Shown here: positions 49,844-57,057 of the stretch, piece by piece
How the letters are laid out: every line of letters starts with the position of its first letter
Numbering within the stretch: position 1 is the first letter of the stretch
Assembly (NCBI GenBank): GCA_947564305.1
Contig: CANOBT010000019.1
Coordinates: 1-57,057, forward strand
Origin: an uncultured Lachnospiraceae bacterium
GTDB taxonomy: Bacteria > Bacillota_A > Clostridia > Lachnospirales > Lachnospiraceae
Direction of reading: 5' to 3'
Length of the DNA stretch: 57,057 nt
Notes under the pieces: generated by a model
Database searches by the model: none
What the model was told of the DNA's origin: nothing
The model's input: only the letters and a program-made list of their open reading frames with translations
Position numbers and translations under genes: made by a program

Positions 49844-50098
49844 ATGAACGCAATTAAGGAAAGAATATTAGGCGCTGTCACTATGATGAATGATACCGAC
49901 GCAGTAAAAGTATGGAATTTTGTAGTTGAAAATTTGTCGCCACGTTCATGGGATGACATCGAAGAAGTGGAACCGGATGAATGGGATTTAAAAATGCTTG
50001 ATGAAATAGATAAAAACCCAGACTGCCATGAATTCATATCTCAGGAAGATTTATTAAAAGAATTAAATTTAGATATAGCAGAACCGGACAAAATATAA
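49844..50098 (+). CDS. Antitoxin of the RelE-type pair
   Basis: An 84-residue acidic protein (pattern MNAIKERILGAVTMMNDTDA, then EEVEPDEWDLKMLDEIDKNP). The size, acidity and position directly after the RelE toxin make it the antitoxin; I do not recognise a DNA-binding domain. CAGGAGG lies 7 nt before ATG 49844. The frame is open from 49823 but without a ribosome binding site. Confidence 0.75.
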   Translation: MNAIKERILGAVTMMNDTDAVKVWNFVVENLSPRSWDDIEEVEPDEWDLKMLDEIDKNPDCHEFISQEDLLKELNLDIAEPDKI

Positions 50099-50158
50099 GC
50101 CATAAAAAGAGCTAATAAAAATATACACCATTCTTATCAGAAAGGACGTGAACGCATC

Positions 50159-50701
50159 ATGGTATTACCACAGGAACGAATTTATACATCAGAAGACTAT
50201 TGGAGCCTGCCGGATGGGCAACGCGCAGAGCTGATTGACGGAAAACTATACTCAATGGCTCCTCCAAGTTTTGTACACCAGAAAATCAGTTTCTCCCTTG
50301 CCCGTAAAATTGCAGACTATATAGATGCCGGCAAAGGAAATTGTGAAGTTGTTCCAGCCCCTTTCGCAGTCAATCTGGACGCTGACGATAAAACATGGTT
50401 GGAACCTGATATTTCTGTTATCTGTGACAAATCAAAAATATCTGAGAAAGGATGTAATGGCGCGCCGGACTGGATAATTGAAGTGACTTCACCAAGTACC
50501 CAAAGCAGGGATTACTTAAAAAAACTATGGCTCTATCAAAATTCCGGAGTTCGTGAGTACTGGATTATAAACCCAATTATGCAAAATGTACAAGTTTATT
50601 TTTTTGATAATGAAGAAACGTCTAACCAATTTTCTTTTAATGATGAAATAAATTGCCATATATTTAGCAATTTATTCATCAAGATTTCTGACTTGATATA
50701 G
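50159..50701 (+). CDS. Uma2-family nuclease-fold protein (DUF820)
   Basis: A 180-residue protein of the Uma2/DUF820 group with a PD-(D/E)xK fold: ELIDGKLYSMAPPSFVHQKI, EPDISVICD (acidic active-site Asp), APDWIIEVTSPST (catalytic Glu) and LYQNSGVREYWIINP. Members are abundant in cyanobacteria and gut Firmicutes, with unknown role and possibly mobile origin. The ATG follows AAAGGACG about 10 nt upstream. It lies after the toxin-antitoxin pair, not clearly in one transcript. Confidence 0.87.
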   Translation: MVLPQERIYTSEDYWSLPDGQRAELIDGKLYSMAPPSFVHQKISFSLARKIADYIDAGKGNCEVVPAPFAVNLDADDKTWLEPDISVICDKSKISEKGCNGAPDWIIEVTSPSTQSRDYLKKLWLYQNSGVREYWIINPIMQNVQVYFFDNEETSNQFSFNDEINCHIFSNLFIKISDLI

Positions 50702-50748
50702 CTGGATGAATGCGTATAAATTATTTTGCCAGATGCCGTACTTAGAGT

Positions 50749-50795
50749 AAAAAGGTGTAAAGCCTTTGATATTCATTCAAGACTTTACACCTTTT
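50749..50795. terminator. Terminator built from the GGTGTAAAG motif
   Basis: AAAAGGTGTAAAG and CTTTACACCTTTT pair around about 20 nt. It ends the Uma2 gene (T-run on plus) and the 50817-51008 gene. Confidence 0.75.
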
Positions 50796-50816
50796 AGGAT
50801 TGTGTTTTAGTTATTA

Positions 50817-51008
50817 TTACTCTTTTATCTTATCAATATCTGTCAAATTAACGCCTGCTATTTGTAAGATTGCTTTTAAAGATAAATAATCATCTTTTAG
50901 TCCTTCATATGTCTCTGTAGCGTTTTCTTTTTTTGCCGTAAGCATGTGGATTTGAACTCTTTGAAATCGTTCAATAGCATCTTTTGCTATTTCGATTGTA
51001 TTTGGCAT
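50817..51008 (-). CDS. Small hypothetical protein
   Basis: A 63-residue protein (MPNTIEIAKDAIERFQRVQI), mostly helical with charged ends, no signal peptide. The ATG follows GGAAGGTGATAAC. Its promoter is the repeat at 51055-51093. No family recognised. Confidence 0.6.
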   Translation of the reverse strand: MPNTIEIAKDAIERFQRVQIHMLTAKKENATETYEGLKDDYLSLKAILQIAGVNLTDIDKIKE

Positions 51009-51054
51009 GTTATCACCTTCCCTTTTATATGAATGAAATGCCGTTGTTTGGTAT

Positions 51055-51093
51055 CTTCATTATATCAAAAGGATTTTTAGGTGTAAAGCCTTT
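51055..51093 (-). promoter_or_regulatory. 39-bp repeat copy A: promoter with GGCTTTACACC element
   Basis: On the minus strand AAAGGCTTTACACCTAAAAA continues to TATAATGAAG; TTTACA and TATAAT are separated by 17 bp. It is 36/39 identical to copy B at 56576-56614. Both copies lie about 45 bp upstream of a gene. Confidence 0.75.
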
Positions 51094-51151
51094 ATTCAAT
51101 GATGTTTGTGCAACTACTATTTGACACAATCGCAAGATTGAAGAAACTTTT

Positions 51152-52195
51152 TTACTGAAAAATCTTCTCTCTTTCCATCTCCCGAAACGTCCCCGACATT
51201 CCTCCCACCAGGCTCCATTGGCGCTGCATGTAAGATCTCAGGTTTTCTGTACTTCGCTTATAAACCTCATAAACCATTTTAGGATTTCCAAAATTCTCCG
51301 CTATTGCCAAAGCAAGGCAGTATCCGCTTTCCATCCCTGCGGAGATCCCTTCCCCCATAGGATTCAAAAAACCGGCTATCTCGCCGGCGAAAAAGATTCT
51401 GCCCACGCCATAATCCACACGGCATCCCGGACGGATATGTGGCATCAGCCACTTCTCACTCTTAGTCTCTCTGACAATCCGTAGGTGATGCTGTTCTTTC
51501 ATATAGGAAATAAAACGCTTATAATAATATCCAATCTTATCTGTATCCCTTACAGATACTCCAAGTACTAAGAGCTCATCCTTTACATTGAACCATGCGT
51601 CATATTCCGATAATTCCGGCTGCAGATACGCATAAAAATAATGCGAGTCTAAATCAATACTGCCTTCATTGAATGTCTGAAAAGTCGTGATATAGTGTGA
51701 AACTTCTCCGGTAATTTTTCGTTTCAATGCACCCACAACGCCTTCGCAATCCAAAATATACCTTGCGCTTTCCGTATCGTTTCTCTCCCCACACAGACAG
51801 GCTTTTACAAGTCCATCCTCTTCCGCGCATGAGATAACTGCCACGCCATCCCTGACTTCTACGCCGCTCTCCTTCGCTTTCCCGGCAAGCCATCCGTCAA
51901 AATGACTGCGCCACACATTGAGCCCCTCCTGTTCAAAACAGTATTCCTTTCCTCTGTCATCCGTAAAAATCATTCCCCTGTTCTCTATCGGGGTACACAT
52001 TGCGGATTTCGGTGTTTCCTCTCCAAAATATAACTTCACAAGGTCCATTGATTTCTTTATCAAAACACCCGAACAGGATTTATATCTCGGCATCTTAAAT
52101 TTTTCCGCCAAAAGCACCTTATAGCCTTTTTCTGCTAAAACCTTAGCTGCCGTGCATCCTGCTGGTCCCGCGCCAACCACGATTACATCATACAT
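51152..52195 (-). CDS. Geranylgeranyl-reductase-like FAD-dependent oxidoreductase
   Basis: A 347-residue flavoprotein. The FAD motif VGAGPAGCTAAKVLAEKGY is at residues about 7-25, followed by CSGVLIKKS, the geranylgeranyl-reductase-like CSG motif, and later GRIFFAGEIAGFLNPMGEGI with the second FAD-binding motif. Related enzymes reduce isoprenoid chains or digeranylgeranylglycerol; the substrate here is unknown. AAAGG lies before the ATG. It is a single gene between the small-protein gene and the Bce operon. Confidence 0.85.
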   Translation of the reverse strand: MYDVIVVGAGPAGCTAAKVLAEKGYKVLLAEKFKMPRYKSCSGVLIKKSMDLVKLYFGEETPKSAMCTPIENRGMIFTDDRGKEYCFEQEGLNVWRSHFDGWLAGKAKESGVEVRDGVAVISCAEEDGLVKACLCGERNDTESARYILDCEGVVGALKRKITGEVSHYITTFQTFNEGSIDLDSHYFYAYLQPELSEYDAWFNVKDELLVLGVSVRDTDKIGYYYKRFISYMKEQHHLRIVRETKSEKWLMPHIRPGCRVDYGVGRIFFAGEIAGFLNPMGEGISAGMESGYCLALAIAENFGNPKMVYEVYKRSTENLRSYMQRQWSLVGGMSGTFREMEREKIFQ

Positions 52196-52302
52196 GCGTA
52201 TACCAACCTTTCTGTTATTTCTTATAACTTCGGCACAATATCGTTTCCACTAAAGAATTTTTGTGACGCTAATGAGTAGAAATGATTTTGAAAATATTCT
52301 GG

Positions 52303-52338
52303 ATGAACCACCCCGCTGCTTGTGACGGAGTGGTTCAT
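52303..52338. terminator. Hairpin at the end of bceB
   Basis: ATGAACCAC-CCG pairs with CGG-GTGGTTCAT around about 10 nt. No strong T-run follows in either direction. Confidence 0.6.
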
Positions 52339-52339
52339 T

Positions 52340-54289
52340 TCATAGAATGACCCGTTTGAACAGAAACAAGGTTGCGATAAAGTAAATCAAATAAATCACA
52401 CCAAAAATTAGAATAGTCGCTATCCCATATATCAAAACAAGTCCCTGCTGCAAAATTTCTTTACCGTAAAAAAGATGAATACCAATAATCAATAAGACAA
52501 TAAATACTATCGGAAATAAAAGAGGAATAAAAAATACTGTTGATAATTCCTTGCGAGCCAAGGCAATTTGTTTTTCATTGCTTACGCCAAGCTGAGCAAG
52601 CACCTTATAATTCTTTCGGTTTCTGTCTATGGCAGAAAGCTGTTCAAACGCCAGCACCGCGCAGGACAAAATAATAAAAATAATGCTCAAATATAATCCA
52701 CAGAAGGAAAGAACCGTAAATCCAGTGAGTGAATTTGCAACACCCCACGCTTTTACACTTACATTCAGCATGATTCTCTCCGGAAATTCCCGTCCGGGCT
52801 GAATTTCGGGTGTCCAATTTTCACTATTTAAAAATTTTCTCAGCTCATTTTTTAGTTCCGGATATCCATTGTTTTCCAATCTCATTGCTAAACGAATATA
52901 ATCTCCGGACAATCGCTGTGTTGTTTTATCAGGCAGGACAAGGACATATCCATTAGTACCTGCCATTAGATACTGCTCTATTGGTTCTGTCATAATTGGT
53001 GTTTCCATTGCCGTCAGCTTTTGCTGATTCAAAGTGATTTCCGGCTGTCCATTTAATGCTGACTCTATCCTGTCAAGATAACTCCATGTATCACAATGTA
53101 CCAAAAATTCATCCTCTCCTATTGATATAGGCGAGAAACCTAACATCTGTCGTAGATGATTATAATCAGATAAGGATAGAGCTTCTATTGAGGCACCTGG
53201 AACCGTATATAAATAATATGTCAAACTATCTTCAACTTTGCAGTGTTCGTCCGTAAAGGAAATAACGGGTTCCATACTTGCTAAGGTAAATGGTGCATTG
53301 ATAGAAATGCCTGCGTCATAAGGATAATAGGCCTCCATATTAGCTTTATAACTAGCACCCGATGTAAGCCCGGCAAACATAGTAGCCAAAGATATTGTTA
53401 GAAGAATCGCTACAACAGCCATTGTCCGTCCGGCAGAAGAAATACGCCTTCCAATCTGCCCTAAAAAGAATAAGTTTTCACCCTTATATTTTCGATTCGG
53501 ATTTCTTTTTGCAAAGTGGTACAGCAAAAAAGGAACCATTCGTTGAAGCCCATAAATGGAAATAATAATCAGCAGACATGCCCCTGTCAAATAAAACCAT
53601 CCCACATTTGTTTGGCTGCGAAGACCGATTGTCAGTAAAATTATCCCTGCTATCGCTGTAAAAAAGGACAGCAGGATAATCAGAACGCTTTGATGAATCG
53701 CTTTAAAATGGCATTCCTCGTTCTTTTGACTGTCATATAGTAAATCAACAATCTTACGTTGCCGGATAACTTTGGCAGATTGCAGCATCGCAAAGAGGTA
53801 CATCAAAGTAAACAGTAGAAGTGTAACGAGCCATGCTTGTATCGAAAAAGATATTTGATAAGAATGTGGGACATCAAAAATGACTTTGACCACTTGGTTC
53901 AATATACCAGACAAACCCATTCCTACAAAAGAACCAAATAAAAAAGCGACGCTGCCAATCATCATATTTTCAATCAAAAACAGGCGGCAAACGACCCTGA
54001 CCTCCATACCAAGCAATTCATAAATTGCAAATTCTTTTCTTCGTCGTCCTAACATGAACCGAATCGCATATCTAATAATAAACGATGCCATGAAAGCAAT
54101 CAGTACCGAGAGAATCAGTATGGCGGATGTTAATATGGACATATTTTCAGTCATACGAATAATATCCGGCGAAAATCCAAGATCCAGGAAAGAATATATC
54201 AATGCTGCGACAAGAACAATCGTCACAAAAAAAATGATATAATCACGAAGGCTCCTGCAAATATTTCGCAAGGCTAATTTAGTATACAT
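52340..54289 (-). CDS. bceB: Bce-type ABC transporter permease BceB
   Basis: A permease of 649 residues in the peptide-resistance (BceB/VraG) group. It has about ten transmembrane helices, an FtsX domain near the N-terminus (DYIIFFVTIVLVAALIYSFL, LGRRRKEFAIYELLGMEVRV), a large extracytoplasmic domain of about 200 residues between helices seven and eight (about 335-530), and a C-terminal FtsX domain with YKVLAQLGVSNEKQIALARK. The outer domain senses antimicrobial peptides and, with BceA, signals to the kinase. ATG 54289 (after GGAGGTGGGGG) overlaps the end of bceA by 11 nt. Confidence 0.9.
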   Translation of the reverse strand: MYTKLALRNICRSLRDYIIFFVTIVLVAALIYSFLDLGFSPDIIRMTENMSILTSAILILSVLIAFMASFIIRYAIRFMLGRRRKEFAIYELLGMEVRVVCRLFLIENMMIGSVAFLFGSFVGMGLSGILNQVVKVIFDVPHSYQISFSIQAWLVTLLLFTLMYLFAMLQSAKVIRQRKIVDLLYDSQKNEECHFKAIHQSVLIILLSFFTAIAGIILLTIGLRSQTNVGWFYLTGACLLIIISIYGLQRMVPFLLYHFAKRNPNRKYKGENLFFLGQIGRRISSAGRTMAVVAILLTISLATMFAGLTSGASYKANMEAYYPYDAGISINAPFTLASMEPVISFTDEHCKVEDSLTYYLYTVPGASIEALSLSDYNHLRQMLGFSPISIGEDEFLVHCDTWSYLDRIESALNGQPEITLNQQKLTAMETPIMTEPIEQYLMAGTNGYVLVLPDKTTQRLSGDYIRLAMRLENNGYPELKNELRKFLNSENWTPEIQPGREFPERIMLNVSVKAWGVANSLTGFTVLSFCGLYLSIIFIILSCAVLAFEQLSAIDRNRKNYKVLAQLGVSNEKQIALARKELSTVFFIPLLFPIVFIVLLIIGIHLFYGKEILQQGLVLIYGIATILIFGVIYLIYFIATLFLFKRVIL

Positions 54290-55046
54290 TGCTTCCCCCA
54301 CCTCCCAGTATTGTGAGAACATCTATTATTTTCTCAAAAAAGGTTTTACGGTTATCTTTGCCTTTCAGAATTTCGGTAAAAATCACCCCATCCCGCAAAA
54401 ACAGAATACGGTTGGCGTAACTGGCAGAAAAAGCGTCATGAGTCACCATTAGAATGGTCGCTCCCAACTGTTCGTTGATACGCTGCATAGTACTGAGCAG
54501 CATTTGGGACGAATGACTGTCCAAAGCTCCTGTCGGTTCGTCGGCCAGAATCAGCTTTGGCATATTGATAATTGCTCTGGCACAGGCACAGCGCTGTTTC
54601 TGACCGCCTGATACCTGATAGGGATATTTTTCTAAAATATCTGTAATATGAAGTGTCTCTGCCAATTCTGATACTTTCCCATCAATCTGCTTTATCGGTA
54701 CATTGTTGATTGTCAGAGCCAAGGCGATATTTTCTGAAATTGTCAGCGTATCTAACAAGTTGAAATCTTGAAAGACAAAACCAAGATTTTCCCGGCGAAA
54801 ACGGGCCACTTCCTTTTCTTTCAATTCCGTCACGTCAATTCCATCCAGAAAAATATGCCCGGCACTTACGGTATCAATAGTGGAAATACAGTTGAGCAGT
54901 GTGGTTTTACCAGATCCAGACGCACCCATGATACCTACAAATTCACCTGCATTGACAGAAAAACTAATGTCATTGATTGCTTTCGTGATGCTTCCCTGAT
55001 TACCATAATATTTCTGGATATGTTCCAGACGTAATATTTCTTCCAT
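54279..55046 (-). CDS. bceA: Bce-type ABC transporter ATPase BceA
   Basis: A 255-residue ATPase: Walker A GASGSGKT (about 41-48), Q-loop FQDFNLLDTLT, signature VSGGQKQR, Walker B LILADEPTGALD, switch His in VTHD. It partners with BceB to remove peptide antibiotics such as bacitracin and to activate signalling. It ends inside the start of bceB. AGGAGAGAAGG lies before the ATG. A BceR-like binding site lies about 85 bp upstream. Confidence 0.93.
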   Translation of the reverse strand: MEEILRLEHIQKYYGNQGSITKAINDISFSVNAGEFVGIMGASGSGKTTLLNCISTIDTVSAGHIFLDGIDVTELKEKEVARFRRENLGFVFQDFNLLDTLTISENIALALTINNVPIKQIDGKVSELAETLHITDILEKYPYQVSGGQKQRCACARAIINMPKLILADEPTGALDSHSSQMLLSTMQRINEQLGATILMVTHDAFSASYANRILFLRDGVIFTEILKGKDNRKTFFEKIIDVLTILGGGGSNVY

Positions 55047-55129
55047 TGCCTTCTCTCCTAGTTCTGTTGGTAATTCTATTTTAACGGAAACAACAGAATA
55101 TTTGTATCAAGTTTTCTTACGAAATTCTA

Positions 55130-55168
55130 ACAAAAATGTAAGAAGTGCAGGGCATCAGCTCTGCACTT
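55130..55168 (-). promoter_or_regulatory. BceR-like operator and terminator of the kinase gene
   Basis: TTACATTTTTGTTA (minus; 55130-55143) fits the BceR-type consensus of TnACA-N4-TGTnA and lies upstream of bceA. Next to it, 55143-55168, AAGTGCAG and CTGCACTT form a hairpin that overlaps the stop codon of the bceS remnant. Confidence 0.6.
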
Positions 55169-55864
55169 GATGTATATGGTCGTTAATATAGAAAGAAAGT
55201 CTAAAAATTGTTTTCTCATTTGATGCCGCTGTCAGACCTATCCCAAGCTTATCACACAACCGCCTGCACAGATACAGCCCGATACCCGTCGCAATTTGTG
55301 AGACATTCCGGCCATTCTCTCCAGTAAAGCCTTTTTCAAATATGCGTGGAAAATCGCTGTCACAAATACCTATGCCATTATCAGCAATGCATAAAGCCAC
55401 TTCATTTCCTGTATGTTCCACAAAAATTTGTGGTTTTCACAAATTAACTTCATAGCCGTAATGGGGGTTTTGATTTCATGCACCCACTGTTCAATGTTCT
55501 CCCTATATTCGGCTTGTTCACGCCTTACCTCACTGACCTGTTCCAACATAGATTTTCCCAACCGTTTGAGTATTTGATAAAACACCTGATCGTCAGCCCG
55601 GACAGGACGCTTTATCATTTCGGGAAGCAGATAACATTCCTCAAGCTGTTCAGCCAAAACCAGCCATTTATCCATCTGCGCTTTTCTGAAAAAATACGCT
55701 CCCAAAAATATCCCCGCAAGTGTCGCTCCCCAAATGACGAGAATCAGTATCATACTGTTGGTATTTATTCCATTTAACCAAAGGAAAATCGTCAGGGCTG
55801 CCATGCCGATACCATTCAAAAAAAGGAGCGGTATTTTCTGCTTCCAATATAGTTTACCATTCAT
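55155..55864 (-). pseudogene. Disrupted Bce-type histidine kinase (bceS)
   Basis: Two segments of a BceS-like kinase lie in different frames. The first (55864-55370) has two N-terminal transmembrane helices (LLFLNGIGMAALTIFLWL, LILVIWGATLAGIFLGAYFF) and the H-box region (WVHEIKTPITAMKLICEN). The second (to 55155) has the ATPase domain (ADNGIGICDSDFPRIFEKGF, GIGLYLCRRLCDKLGIG, FYINDHIHQVQS). About 100 residues between them (second DHp helix and N-box) are absent, and the frame changes at the junction, where the palindrome CCACAAA-AA-TTTGTGG sits. The kinase should not signal normally. The regulator and transporter genes next to it look intact. Confidence 0.85.
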
Positions 55865-56532
55865 ATAAAGTACCCCTGACGATGTTTTGTCTTGATAAAG
55901 TCATGCAAGCCAATAGAGGACAGCTTATCACGAATACGGTTGACATTGACACTTAAAGCATTGTCATCCACATAAAGACGATTGTCCCAAAGAAAATCAA
56001 TCAAATCATTTCGTGAACATATCTTTCCTGCATTCTTAAAGAGATAGTACATAATTTTCAGTTCATTTTTTGTAAGGTCAATTTGTTGCCCTCCAAATTC
56101 AAATGTGCTATTTTCCAAGTGTAAAAGTGTTTCTTGATACTGTATCACTTCCTGAACATCAGTTGGATATACCCGTTTCAATAGTGAAGCAATCTTTGCC
56201 AATAGAATGGCTGTATTGTATGGCTTTGTAATATAGGCATCTCCGCCCAGCATAATGCTGTTTAACTCGTCCATGTCTGTATTGCAGCTTGTCACAAAAA
56301 CAATAGGGACATTCGAAAAAGTGCGAATCCTCGAACATAGGGAAAAGCCATCTGCAACAGGCAGTTTAATATCCAGTATGATAAGATGTAGAATCTGTTC
56401 TTTGACTTCCTCAATCGTTCTGGTAAAATCCAAAACTGTAACAGCGTCATAGCCATTCCCACAAAGCATATTTTTCAGCTCGGAGCTTATCACAGGATCG
56501 TCCTCGATTATCATAATTTTATATACCGCCAT
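55861..56532 (-). CDS. bceR: Bce-type OmpR-family response regulator BceR
   Basis: A 223-residue OmpR-type regulator. The receiver domain has the acidic pocket IIEDD, phospho-acceptor Asp 54 (LIILDIKLP), TSCNTD and Lys 103 (ITKPYN). The C-terminal winged helix is intact (LTKNELKIMYYLFKNAGKIC, then SVNVNRIRDKLSSIGL and IKTKHRQGYFI). It would bind the operator near 55130 and switch on bceAB. ATG 56532 follows GAAGAGGA; an upstream ATG lies before this site. Its partner kinase is broken, so its activation route is uncertain. Confidence 0.92.
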   Translation of the reverse strand: MAVYKIMIIEDDPVISSELKNMLCGNGYDAVTVLDFTRTIEEVKEQILHLIILDIKLPVADGFSLCSRIRTFSNVPIVFVTSCNTDMDELNSIMLGGDAYITKPYNTAILLAKIASLLKRVYPTDVQEVIQYQETLLHLENSTFEFGGQQIDLTKNELKIMYYLFKNAGKICSRNDLIDFLWDNRLYVDDNALSVNVNRIRDKLSSIGLHDFIKTKHRQGYFI

Positions 56533-56575
56533 ATTTTTTCCTCTTCGACACAAAAACAGACGCATAGTTTAGTAT

Positions 56576-56625
56576 GCTTCATTATATCAAATGGTTTTTT
56601 AGGCGTAAAGCCTTTACACCTTTTT
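56576..56625 (-). promoter_or_regulatory. 39-bp repeat copy B: promoter of bceR with palindromic GTGTAAAG element
   Basis: On the minus strand AAAGGCTTTACGCCTAAAAA continues to TATAATGAAG: TTTACG, 17 bp, TATAAT. Left of it (56605-56622) the sequence AGGCGTAAAG-CTTTACACCT is a near-perfect palindrome. Near-identical to copy A at 51055-51093. Confidence 0.75.
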
Positions 56626-56702
56626 GATTCCTTTTGCCGTTGCTAATAAACTAATTAAATGATAAGATACCTTTATCCCATACCCGTAAGGAGGACCCTG
56701 AT

Positions 56703-57044
56703 TTGTTATACGATGAAATCCTGCAGGCAGTTGCCAACGAAACCGTTATAGAACAGAAAGTATTTGAAAATGAGAGACTGAGCGGAATGAATGCGCCCAA
56801 AATCATGTTTGAGCACGTTCAGTTCATAAAGTGCCAAATACCAGATAATGATTTTGAGGGTGGGGAGTTTATTGATGTAGTATTCGATGGCTGCGATTTG
56901 AGCAATTGCTGCTTCAAAAACGCATACTTTAAAAACTGCCAATTCCAAAACTGTAAAATGGACGGCAGCTCTTTTGGTTCTGCTCTATTTAAAAATACAA
57001 GAATGGAGTACTGTTTTCTAAAGGCCGGCATATTTTGTTTTTAG
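56703..57044 (+). CDS. Pentapeptide-repeat protein, possibly truncated
   Basis: A 113-residue protein from TTG 56703 (AAGGAGG 8 nt before). After a 30-residue helical part come pentapeptide-type repeats (FEGGEFIDVVFDGCDLSNCC, FKNAYFKNCQFQNCKMDGSS), which fold as a quadrilateral beta-helix. It stops at TAG 57042-57044 inside the repeat region, whereas such proteins usually contain more coils and end in a cap. The stop lies just after a run of five T (TGTTTTTAG), so a frameshift is possible. The window ends 13 nt later. Confidence 0.7.
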   Translation: MLYDEILQAVANETVIEQKVFENERLSGMNAPKIMFEHVQFIKCQIPDNDFEGGEFIDVVFDGCDLSNCCFKNAYFKNCQFQNCKMDGSSFGSALFKNTRMEYCFLKAGIFCF

Positions 57045-57057
57045 ACGCGGATGATCA

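Noticed and set aside
1..57057. CRISPR array, rRNA, tRNA, transposase or prophage
   Set aside because: No regularly spaced repeats, no tRNA or rRNA signatures, and no transposase or integrase-like protein were seen. The direct repeats at 51055 and 56576 are promoter-like, not insertion sequence ends.

Overview
The window looks like chromosomal DNA of a motile, spore-forming Clostridia, most likely Lachnospiraceae-like. The supporting features are a flagellar late cluster ending in fliW-csrA, a bofA-type sporulation gene, a T-box in front of thrS, a clostridial-style Tad pilus locus, and Lachnospiraceae-type orphan families (DUF6033, DUF3879, DUF4317, DUF6382, DUF5702). Family names are given from recall of the protein motifs; no searches were run.

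Layout. 1-4.0 kb (+): 3' part of flgK, then flgL, a DUF6470 protein, fliW and csrA. 4.3-5.6 kb: a soluble histidine kinase and a rhomboid protease, convergent and almost touching. 5.7-14.8 kb (-): a complete Tad pilus operon (TadZ-like, CpaF ATPase, TadB and TadC platform proteins, Flp-like pilin, DUF5702, TadE-like pseudopilins, prepilin peptidase, DUF6382) behind a long leader. 15.1-18.06 kb (-): bofA and thrS, the latter with a T-box and a consensus promoter. 18.2-22.6 kb: an Fe-S aldo/keto reductase, an AAA ATPase, a decayed MATE transporter, and an RpiR-type regulator. 22.9-27 kb (+): serine hydrolase, GntP-type permease and malic enzyme, divergent from the RpiR regulator and probably one C4-acid-related catabolic unit. 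27-31 kb (+): a GGDEF/EAL/PAS signalling protein and a cyclophilin lipoprotein. 31.1-33.2 kb (-): a PadR-DUF1700-DUF4097 envelope-sensing operon. 33.3-37.1 kb (-): a MacB-like ABC exporter. 37.2-38.3 kb (-): an orphan HipA-like kinase.

38.4-49.4 kb is the most unusual part. It is a minus-strand array of orphan proteins that fall into paralogous sets (three DUF6033-like, two DUF3879-like, plus a protein with a FlgM-like N-terminus and another orphan). They are interrupted by a DUF4317 gene, a PIN/RelB-type toxin-antitoxin pair, an AAA-ATPase pseudogene, an SDR/MerR pair and some accessory genes. Several transcription units of the array are preceded by a [G/T]CCGATAT box, the -10 element of sigma-28 (SigD/FliA) promoters. 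None of the proteins has a Sec signal peptide. I infer that this may be a flagellar-regulon (possibly flagellar-exported) protein system. This is a hypothesis, not a demonstrated function.

49.6-57 kb: a second toxin-antitoxin pair, a Uma2-type nuclease-fold protein, a geranylgeranyl-reductase-like flavoprotein, and a Bce-type antimicrobial-peptide module (bceR, broken bceS, bceA, bceB), with a pentapeptide-repeat protein at the right edge. Near-identical 39-bp promoter-containing repeats lie at 51055 and 56576.
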